Assembly (NCBI GenBank): GCA_024707265.1
Contig: JANQAB010000003.1
Coordinates: forward strand, 620,001-684,000
Direction of reading: 5' to 3'
DNA: 64,000 bases
Origin: Sporocytophaga sp.
GTDB taxonomy: Bacteria; Bacteroidota; Bacteroidia; Cytophagales; Cytophagaceae
Shown here: positions 57,215 to 64,000 of the stretch, in pieces
How positions within the stretch are numbered: the stretch's first letter is position 1
Layout of the letters: each line of letters begins with the position of its first letter
The notes under the pieces: generated by a model
Seen by the model: the letters and a program-made list of their open reading frames with translations, nothing else
The model's database searches: none
What the model was told of the DNA's origin: nothing
Position numbers and translations under genes: made by a program

Positions 57215-58470
57215 TTAAAAATTTACAACCAAGGTATGTAGCCCCTCTTTATGGATATAAATAATTTTATAATCCAGGAAATCGCATATTTTTTTCACAA
57301 TAGACAATCCTAGTCCTACAGAGTTTTCTACAGATGAGTCCTTTCGAAAACGCTCAAACATCTCGTCAGCAGGGAAATTAAGAGATGTGCCGGTATTTGT
57401 AATCATAAAATGTTTGTCTGTAAGCTCTGCCGTGATTTTTCCATTTTGTACATTATGCTTTATGGAGTTGGAGACAAGATTATTGAGCAGTCCTTCTATA
57501 AGTACCCGATTTGTAAAAAGCATTCCATTACTTTTAATTTCTATTTCTGTACTGATATTTTTATCAATGATTTGTTCCTCCAGAAGGTTAAAAATTGACT
57601 GAAGTAGCTCTTCCAGATTAACATTTTCTTTCTGGGTAAATTGTCTGTTTTCTATTTTACTTAGAAGTAATAATCCTTTATTCAATAATGTCAGTCTTTT
57701 TACAGCACTGAAAATGGATTGAATATGAAGCATCTCTTGCTCGGTGAGATTTTTTCGACTGAATGAGCAATTCAAGCTTATTTTTAATTATTGCCAGCGG
57801 AGTCTGCATTTCATGTGAAGAGTTCTCATTAAATTCCTTTTGAGTCAGAAAATCTTTGTAGATACGTTCTGTCATTTTCTCGACATTGACATTCAAATCT
57901 CGGAATTCAATGATATCGGTAGGCTCATAAAGAATAACCTTGGTAGTTTCCAGGTTATATTTTTTTCAACTTGTCCAGTAGTACATAAAAGGGTTGCCAT
58001 ATTTTAGCAAGTATAAACCTGTTCATCAGTAACACACCTCCCAATAGTATCAAAAAGAGGCCTATTTCTACGGGCAAAATACTATTAAGTAATGATTCAG
58101 CTTCAGCAAGGGGCTGTCTTATTGTCACTTTATACCAATCCTCTCCTTTTTTATGATAAGAGGTTAATTGCCTGAAATCGATATATTCTTTGGTAAGTGA
58201 ATCATAAATAGGTATGGTTTTATATTTATCATTTTCAACCTCTTCTTCCAGAGTAGGTGTAATCGAAACATCCATACTAGGCTGAAGGCCTTCCCCTATC
58301 TTTTCATAATTAAGATTAGCTACAAGCTGTACTTTCTCCTGGTGAATAGCTTCATCTATCCCATCCCAAAGTATAATCTTAATAAAAATATAAAATAGAA
58401 TTGTTCCTATTCCAAATATAAAAAGTGAATATAAGAGGTAATAAAGGGTTGTTCTTTGTAGTAATTTCAT
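57215..58470 (-). CDS. sensor histidine kinase (two frameshifts)
   Basis: About 417 residues when repaired. Two membrane helices (about 8-30 and 145-165) enclose a periplasmic sensor loop of about 110 residues. The His box is NSSHEMQTPLAIIKNKLELL, the N box NNLVSNSIKHN, and the G box SVGLGLSIVKKI. Frame breaks: T7 at 57960-57966 (surplus base; correct reading KKYNLETTKVILYEP) and T6 at 57750-57755 (surplus; correct reading SKNLTEQEML). It phosphorylates the OmpR-type regulator, whose gene overlaps it by 4 bases (ATGA). The signal is unknown. Confidence 0.87.
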
Positions 58471-59144
58471 TCAGACTGGAACTTGTATCCTATACCGTAA
58501 ACAGTGTTAAGATAATCTTTCGCTCCCTGTTGTACTAGTTTTCTTCTTAAATTCTTTATGTGAGTATAAATAAAATCGAATGAATCTGCCTGATCCATAT
58601 AGTCACCCCATAGGTGTTCCGCTATTGAGTCTTTAGGAATTACCCTTCCCTTGTTGGCTATAAAAAACAGCAAAAGATCGTATTCTTTTGCTGTAAGTGA
58701 AATTTCTTTTCCGTTGATATAAACTTGCCTGGAGTCTGGCAATACACGTATTTCATTGAATTGAATCTCATTATTACCATTAAAACTTCTTCTTCTGATA
58801 ATAGATTTTATTCTTGCATTAAGTTCAGATAAATGAAATGGTTTTGTAAGGTAATCGTCCGAACCAATTTCAAGACCAACTATTTTATCCTCGATTGAGT
58901 TTTTTGCTGAGACAATAATTATTCCACCCTGATGCTTTTGTTCCTTAATAGTCTTAACAAGATCCAGTCCAGTACCTCCTGGAAGCATAATATCTACTAC
59001 ATAACAATCATACTCGTAAACGCCTATTTTATCAATTGCTTCACTAAAACTTCTTGCCGATTCACAGAGAAAGCCTTCTTGAGACAGATAGCTCACCATA
59101 TCATACCTCAGCTCCTTTTCGTCTTCAATTATTAAAATTTTCAT
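58467..59144 (-). CDS. OmpR-family response regulator
   Basis: A 225-residue regulator. Receiver domain 1-115: acidic pair in IIEDEKEL (8-9), phospho-Asp51 in VVDIMLPGG, Thr/Ser in IIVSAKN, Lys in LTKPF. The DNA-binding winged helix spans about 125-225 (LTAKEYDLLLFFIANKGRVI, FDFIYTHIKNLRRKL, TVYGIGYKF). It acts with the histidine kinase encoded directly downstream. Upstream lies a porin gene, a possible target. The 90-base gap before the start carries three GTCTTC/GAAGAC blocks. Confidence 0.94.
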   Translation of the reverse strand: MKILIIEDEKELRYDMVSYLSQEGFLCESARSFSEAIDKIGVYEYDCYVVDIMLPGGTGLDLVKTIKEQKHQGGIIIVSAKNSIEDKIVGLEIGSDDYLTKPFHLSELNARIKSIIRRRSFNGNNEIQFNEIRVLPDSRQVYINGKEISLTAKEYDLLLFFIANKGRVIPKDSIAEHLWGDYMDQADSFDFIYTHIKNLRRKLVQQGAKDYLNTVYGIGYKFQSE

Positions 59145-59158
59145 AGCGGAATTGATTG

Positions 59159-59197
59159 GTCTTCTTTTACAAAAAGAAAGAAGACTATTACGTCTTC
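59159..59197. promoter_or_regulatory. overlapping GTCTTC inverted repeats upstream of the response regulator
   Basis: GTCTTCTTT (59159-59167) pairs with AAAGAAGAC (59177-59185); the same GAAGAC (59180-59185) also pairs with a second GTCTTC (59192-59197). So two mutually exclusive hairpins, or three binding half-sites, lie just upstream of the regulator start. An autoregulatory operator is possible; there is no U-tract. Confidence 0.35.
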
Positions 59198-59233
59198 CTC
59201 CTCAACAAATAAACAAACTTACTTAAACTGTTA

Positions 59234-60628
59234 CTATATGAAAATCTGGTATTGCAATATAAAGCAGCTCTTTCTTTGGCTGACTTTATAATCTGCATTG
59301 TAAGCAGGCCTGTTCTGATAATCAAATGACAATTTTGATTTATGGCCATTCATCAAAAGATTAACTCCGATATCATAGACATTTGCAGGATCTTTAAGCT
59401 TATCAAAATCAGAACGCGTGTAGCTTATAAATGGCATAATCCCTGGCTTCCCAGATTCATGAGGAAGTAAATATCCAAGTTGAGCATATATAACCTGTCC
59501 TGTTCCCATCATAGGTACTGCATTACCAAAGGACGCAGAGGGAGCATTGGTAGGATTAACTAATCCGTTTGCCGGATTCATAATACCATTATACCGTAAA
59601 TAATTTTTACCAAAATTATAATTAAAATAACCAATATATGCTGAGATTGCATCATTTTTATCCTTGTTGATATAGCTATCAAGATACCCTTCGACACACC
59701 ACAAAAACATATCATCGTACTTCGTAATTGAGTCCTCACTAAGTCGCCATGTTGCTTTTGACTGATAGATTGCCCCTGCCGCAAGATTCAACACTTTCCT
59801 TTTTCCCATGAAAGTACCCGTCATATAGGGAGTAAGATGAGGTTCCTTTTCCCAGAAATTGTAAGAGAAATACCCTTGATACTGATATGTATGACCGATA
59901 TTGGCAAATGTTGCATCCTTAGAATCAGGTACTCTTTTGGTTATAGGCTGAATATTGCCAGCAGCATTGGTCGCAATGGAAGCTCCGGATGAATTTACCG
60001 AAAATGGATCGCTCAATACTATTCTGTAATCTAGCTTGCCCAACTGCCCACGGGCATATACACTTAACTTTCTGGAAAAAAGATCTGTCTGATCCACTGT
60101 AGCCTGAGCAAAAACTGGAAGATCCAATGTCATTATAGTTCCCACACTTGGATTTGAAAATCGTGAAAGTCCATTGGCGATGGTCAAACCTCCACCAAGC
60201 TTTAGCTCATTGCCTTTAGTAAGTCGGTACTCACCTAATGCATCATGAAAAAATGACTGGATTTTTCGATTGTTATCCATTTGATAGGTTCGGTTGAAGT
60301 TGTTCATACCAAACTGCAAATAAACAAAAGCTCTATCTGTTATTTGACCATACATTTGAATCCGTGTACGTCTTAATCCTATATCAAAAGTATTTTTCTC
60401 ATGGTCCCCAAATACGGTAGTTCCAGGATTGCTTTCATTAAATCTTACCCATGTCTGATTCAAAAAGGTAACCTGAAAATATCTTGATCCATCTTTATTG
60501 AGCGAAAACTTTAAAGGTTTATCCTCAGTTGGAGCAGGACTGACAGGAGAAATCAGACTATCTGTTTGTGCAAAAGCATAAAGAGAGAACACAAGTACAA
60601 GAATAGTAAGGGATACTTTTTTTTCATT
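59234..60628 (-). CDS. porin-type outer-membrane protein (frameshift in signal peptide)
   Basis: About 465 residues when repaired. ATG at 60626-60628 starts MKKKVSLTILVLVFSLYAFAQ, a good signal peptide, but T8 at 60618-60625 is one base short, so the frame starts only from an internal GTG (60592). The mature part is an amphipathic beta-barrel of the phosphate-selective porin type (FQVTFLNQTWVRFNESNPG, LRRTRIQMYGQITDRAFVYLQFG, RKLSVYARGQLGKLDYRIVL), ending CFILQYQIFI. It lies upstream of a two-component system on the same strand. Substrate unknown. Confidence 0.78.
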   Translation of the reverse strand, partial: NEKKVSLTILVLVFSLYAFAQTDSLISPVSPAPTEDKPLKFSLNKDGSRYFQVTFLNQTWVRFNESNPGTTVFGDHEKNTFDIGLRRTRIQMYGQITDRAFVYLQFGMNNFNRTYQMDNNRKIQSFFHDALGEYRLTKGNELKLGGGLTIANGLSRFSNPSVGTIMTLDLPVFAQATVDQTDLFSRKLSVYARGQLGKLDYRIVLSDPFSVNSSGASIATNAAGNIQPITKRVPDSKDATFANIGHTYQYQGYFSYNFWEKEPHLTPYMTGTFMGKRKVLNLAAGAIYQSKATWRLSEDSITKYDDMFLWCVEGYLDSYINKDKNDAISAYIGYFNYNFGKNYLRYNGIMNPANGLVNPTNAPSASFGNAVPMMGTGQVIYAQLGYLLPHESGKPGIMPFISYTRSDFDKLKDPANVYDIGVNLLMNGHKSKLSFDYQNRPAYNADYKVSQRKSCFILQYQIFI

Positions 60629-61489
60629 ACTACTAAATTAAACATTTAAATAAAAGACCCGTCTCATTCAATAATTGGCCTTAAACCTTATTTTTTTGTT
60701 GTTAGCAAATGAGACAACCTTAATATTAATGAACACTTATGTTTCTTACAAATTTTTTTAGATACAGGTAATAGCTGTTTAGGAACAGTACCTAAGAATG
60801 TCTTACAAAAGTTAAGTAGTTTGAGTATTCCATCAATAGACAGTAATGTTTCTGATTTATAGATCTATACTTCCATGTGGCTTACAACAATGTAAGATGT
60901 GTTTTGTTCGAAAAACGTTACAAGCCCCTTTATTAAGAAATCCCCTACCTTCCTTTCTATCAAGACTTTCACGCATATATTGGCAAGGAAAGTTATTAAG
61001 ATCAATACTCCTTCCGGTTTTTCACAAATTTCTTCCGTCTCACGTATAAATACTAAGAAATAGATTCGGGGAAATTACAGATAAGGATGACTATTAACAG
61101 AGTGACTATGCACCATCTTTCTAATTCACTCAGAATTTAAATTTAAGAACAGATTCTGAAGTAAATCTGAGTTAACAGAAGGACATCTCTTTAAATAAAA
61201 AACCTGTATTATATGCCTTACCTTATACTTAAAAGCTAAATAATTTTCGCTAAATTTTTGTTTCCATTTTTCCCATAATCAGAATTATCTGACTAAGAAC
61301 AAATTATTCTAAAAAATATAAGGAAAATAGTTTTACATAACGGTATAAGCACAAATCATTAGTAATGAAGCTTTTCTTTCAAATATTTACATTTCTGAAA
61401 ATTTTATATTTTCTTTAATATTAAAATAATAAAGGAGCCTTTCAGAAGACCAATTCAACAGGCATATGTAATCCCGGCAAATACATTTT
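60629..61489. other. 861-base intergenic region with no gene
   Basis: No credible coding sequence: the few short frames lack coding character. AT-rich. It includes an inverted repeat GTCTCATT (60661-60668)/AATGAGAC (60708-60715) and a perfect dyad CTTACA-ACAA-TGTAAG (60881-60896). The first may regulate the porin gene. A small RNA gene cannot be ruled out by eye. Confidence 0.5.
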
Positions 61490-62014
61490 ATGATCACAAT
61501 AATATCGGGCACTAACAGAGTCCCATCCAATTCGATAAAAATTGCAGAATACTATCAAAAGCTTTTAACACAACACGGGGTCGAAAGTCAGATTCTTGAT
61601 CTGAGTAAGCTACCTGAAAAGTTTATATTCTCTGCGCTATATGAAAATACTGGTAAGGATCCGGATTTCAATGTATTATCTGAATACATTAAAAACTCCG
61701 ACAAGTTTGTATTTATCGTTCCAGAATACAATAACTCATTTCCAGGAGTTTTAAAGGGATTTATCGATGGACTTAGTTATCCCAATACATTCAAAAACAA
61801 AAAAGGAGCGCTAGTGGGTATTTCATCAGGAGTTATGGGAGGAGCCCTGGCCCTGAGCCATCTTACAGACATTCTAAATTATCTTGGTATGAATGTATTG
61901 GCAATAAAACCCAGAATTTCAAGAGTAGAAAACAACTTTCAGGAGGGGATAATTTTGGACTCTTTTGTTTCAAATCTGATAGAAACTCAGGTCAGCGCAT
62001 TTATAGAATTTTAG
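61490..62014 (+). CDS. NAD(P)H-dependent FMN reductase family protein
   Basis: A 174-residue flavodoxin-fold enzyme. IISGTNRVPSNSIKIAEYY (phosphate-binding loop, residues 4-22) and the conserved FVFIVPEYNNSFPGVLKGFIDGL (about 74-96) with GISSGVMGG (about 112-120) are the NADPH-dependent FMN reductase marks. It reduces FMN or a quinone/azo-type substrate. Soluble. Monocistronic; a hairpin overlaps its stop codon. Preceded by GGAGCC about 50 bases upstream; no strong SD. Confidence 0.9.
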   Translation: MITIISGTNRVPSNSIKIAEYYQKLLTQHGVESQILDLSKLPEKFIFSALYENTGKDPDFNVLSEYIKNSDKFVFIVPEYNNSFPGVLKGFIDGLSYPNTFKNKKGALVGISSGVMGGALALSHLTDILNYLGMNVLAIKPRISRVENNFQEGIILDSFVSNLIETQVSAFIEF

Positions 62015-62038
62015 AGAGTCTTTAAAAACTCTCTAAAA
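62009..62038 (+). terminator. hairpin overlapping the stop of the FMN reductase gene
   Basis: TTTTAGAGAGT (62009-62019) pairs perfectly with ACTCTCTAAAA (62028-62038) over 8 bases. The stop TAG (62012-62014) is within the 5' arm. There is no U-tract after it, so it may stabilise the mRNA end or act as a weak terminator. Confidence 0.55.
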
Positions 62039-62225
62039 CTATAATTAAGCGCTCTAATCTCCTTTATCTTCATAATTAATGAGCCCAAGAGCCATACTTA
62101 TTCATTCCTAGTTAAGACTTAAGTTAAATAACATATATAAGTTGAAAGATCTACGGGCAAAAATTATACAAAAGCTAAGGCTTTATTTTTTAAACTTTTT
62201 ATTCAACAGAGGGATTTAAAATTTT

Positions 62226-64000
62226 ATGATTAATTACAAATTATCGGATCTGAAGCATGATCTGCCATCCGGGCTAGTTGTCTTTTTTATAGCTCTACCG
62301 CTATGTCTCGGGTTAAGTCTCGCTTCCAATGCACCTTTATTCTCAGGTATTATAGCCGGGATAGTGGGAGGAATTGTGGTGTCACTAATCAGTAAATCAC
62401 AGTTAAGCGTAAGTGGCCCTGCAGCGGGGCTGGCAATAATTGTAGCAGGTGCAGTCAGAGACCTGGGGAGCTTTGAAGCATTTACTGTAGCAATTGTTCT
62501 TGCAGGTGTATTACAAATATTATTCGGTGTGATAAGGGCAGGTATTATTGCTTACTTCTTTCCATCCTCTGTCATAAAAGGAATGCTTGCGGCAATAGGA
62601 CTTATTCTTATCATAAAACAGATTCCATATGCATTGGGGTACCACTCTAAAATATTTGGAGTAGACGAGTTTATGGACTCAGGAGAGAATGGCAAATTTT
62701 CAATGATCACTAATGCTTTAGAGCACATTAATCCTTATGTACTATTGATAACCCTTATAAGCTTAGGAGTATATATCTTCTGGGATCTTGTACTTAAAAG
62801 TAAATATTCGTGGTTTCCATCCGCTCTTGTAGCAATGCTTACAGGTACATTATTCTATGCCATTCTTGAATTATACTTTAACATACAGCTTCCAGATAGT
62901 GAACTCGTTTCTATTCCGGACACCAATTTATTTAAAGGATTTAAGTTTCCTGATTTTTCATTACTTTTTAATGGAAAAATAATTTATCTGGCTTTTACTC
63001 TTGCCCTTCTTGCTTCTATTGAAAGCCTTATTACACTGGAAGCTATTGAAAAAATTGACCCACACAAAAGGCAACCTCATGTAAACCATGAATTGCTTGC
63101 TCAAGGTGCTGGCAATATTGTATCAGGATTACTGGGAGGCTTGCCGTTAACAGCATTAATTGTAAGAAGTAAAGCAAACGCAGACTCAGGTGCCAAAACA
63201 AAAGTATCTGCAATTATTCATGGTATCTTTATGATTTTAGCTGTATTTCTAATACCTCAATACATGCATCATGTACCTCTGGGTGTCCTTGCTGCAGTAC
63301 TTATAGGTGTTGGATTCAAACTTACAAGACCTGCAATTTTTAAAGAAGAATTTTCCCTCGGCTGGGCTTCGTTTATCCCATTCGCAATTACAATAATTGC
63401 AACCCTGGCAACAAACCTCCTTGTTGGAATTTTAATCGGTAGCATTGTCGGGGTTATATCTGTTGTCAGAACCAATTTCCATTCTGCTATCTCTGTTGAA
63501 GGAGATGGAGAGGGAGACACCGTCTATGTCCGGTTAAACAAAGATGTGTCTTTTCTTAACAAGCCTCAGCTTATTACCAAATTAAATAATATACCTAAAG
63601 ACAAGAATGTAGTCATAGATGGCTCTAAAGCTTCCTTTATTGATAATGATATTGCTGAGGTAATTGAAGATTTTAAAACCGCCTCAGATCACATACAAAG
63701 AAAAACTGAACTGATCAAAACTCAATACAAACTTGACTCTGATGAAAACGCCTTTCATGCCTTGCTAGACAGAAATAAAGAATGGGTGAAACAAAGAACA
63801 GACCTTGATCCGGATTATTTTAAACGTATGGCAAAAGGTCAGGCCCCTAAATTTTTGTGGATAGGATGTTCAGACAGTCGTGTAGCCACAGATGAAATAA
63901 CACAGACTGATCCAGGAGAAATATTTGTACATAGAAACATCGCAAACCTTGTTATCAAAACAGACTTTAATCTGATGAGTGTATTGCAATATGCAGTAAG
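62226..64000 (+). CDS. SulP-family transporter fused to beta-carbonic anhydrase (3' end cut by window edge)
   Basis: The frame opens at ATG 62226 ([19 protein letters not shown]) and runs off the edge, at least 591 residues. Residues about 10-420 are a SulP anion transporter: [39 protein letters not shown] and 10 or more helices. About 425-480 is a STAS-like segment ([14 protein letters not shown]). From about 505 a beta-carbonic anhydrase begins, with the zinc ligands and dyad [14 protein letters not shown] (Cys548, Asp550, Arg552) and HRNIANLV. Such fusions couple bicarbonate transport to CO2/HCO3- conversion at the inner membrane. The remaining His/Cys zinc ligands are outside the window. 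No frameshift was seen. Confidence 0.92.
   Translation, partial: MINYKLSDLKHDLPSGLVVFFIALPLCLGLSLASNAPLFSGIIAGIVGGIVVSLISKSQLSVSGPAAGLAIIVAGAVRDLGSFEAFTVAIVLAGVLQILFGVIRAGIIAYFFPSSVIKGMLAAIGLILIIKQIPYALGYHSKIFGVDEFMDSGENGKFSMITNALEHINPYVLLITLISLGVYIFWDLVLKSKYSWFPSALVAMLTGTLFYAILELYFNIQLPDSELVSIPDTNLFKGFKFPDFSLLFNGKIIYLAFTLALLASIESLITLEAIEKIDPHKRQPHVNHELLAQGAGNIVSGLLGGLPLTALIVRSKANADSGAKTKVSAIIHGIFMILAVFLIPQYMHHVPLGVLAAVLIGVGFKLTRPAIFKEEFSLGWASFIPFAITIIATLATNLLVGILIGSIVGVISVVRTNFHSAISVEGDGEGDTVYVRLNKDVSFLNKPQLITKLNNIPKDKNVVIDGSKASFIDNDIAEVIEDFKTASDHIQRKTELIKTQYKLDSDENAFHALLDRNKEWVKQRTDLDPDYFKRMAKGQAPKFLWIGCSDSRVATDEITQTDPGEIFVHRNIANLVIKTDFNLMSVLQYAV

Noticed and set aside
9666..60628. Programmed ribosomal frameshifting as the cause of the split genes
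   Set aside because: Sites differ in base, run length and direction, affect a dozen unrelated genes, and no slippery heptamer plus pseudoknot pattern recurs.
60846..61049. 67-residue open frame in the long intergenic region
   Set aside because: Composition is Leu/Arg/Ser-rich without domain resemblance, no start context, and isolated; treated as chance.
1..64000. CRISPR arrays, insertion sequences, prophage, rRNA and tRNA genes
   Set aside because: No regularly spaced repeats, transposase or phage proteins, or cloverleaf-like segments were noticed on reading both strands.

Overview
The window reads as chromosomal DNA of a low-GC Bacteroidota bacterium, most likely of the order Cytophagales (Cytophaga/Sporocytophaga-like). 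Reasons: a flexirubin-type aryl-polyene/dialkylresorcinol cluster with DarA and a DarB-like ketosynthase, a type IX secretion C-terminal sorting domain on a secreted metalloprotease, Bacteroidota-style promoter elements, and a glycosidase/outer-membrane locus that fits a polysaccharide degrader. No tRNA, rRNA, CRISPR array, insertion sequence or prophage was seen.  Layout. 1-9.7 kb is housekeeping and envelope: a PRC-barrel protein (cut by the edge), a TIGR02757-like protein, a LysM/RlpA-like protein, KdsB (LPS Kdo activation), a tandem universal stress protein, a SUI1/YciH protein with a diacylglycerol-kinase-type lipid kinase, a dicarboxylate symporter and a secreted alpha/beta hydrolase. 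9.67-34.47 kb is one co-directional minus-strand cluster of about 23 genes for a flexirubin-like pigment. It has a tyrosine ammonia-lyase (starter acid), FabG, two ACPs, three active-type ketosynthases, a chain-length-factor-like and a truncated ketosynthase, DarB-like and DarA (dialkylresorcinol ring), two hotdog dehydratase-like proteins, a thioesterase, acyltransferases, a BtrH-like protein, an ABC exporter, LolA, a polysaccharide deacetylase-like protein, a GT2-DUF2062 fusion, a giant MMPL-acyltransferase-methyltransferase fusion and a CrtI-like oxidoreductase. No coumarate ligase or phosphopantetheinyl transferase lies in the window.  34.8-40 kb holds an M4 metalloprotease, a YdcF protein and an aldehyde dehydrogenase. 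40-49.5 kb is a minus-strand locus: GH3 beta-glucosidase, a three-domain carbohydrate-binding-like lipoprotein, a second lipoprotein and two outer-membrane beta-barrels, without SusC/SusD; it is the best candidate for an undescribed system. 49.9-52 kb encodes an Omp85-like surface protein, 52.4-54.2 kb a PII-Amt ammonium module, and 54.2-61 kb a GDSL hydrolase, a glycosyltransferase, a HAD-like protein lacking its usual nucleophile, and a two-component system with a PepSY-like protein and a porin. The window ends with an FMN reductase and a SulP transporter fused to a beta-carbonic anhydrase (cut by the edge).  A striking overall property: at least 17 one-base indels in homopolymer runs split a dozen otherwise well-conserved genes. 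A/T runs are mostly one base too long and G/C runs one base too short, which points to sequencing error rather than real gene decay. I give such genes as single features spanning the repaired frame. All calls come from reading the sequence; no database search was run.
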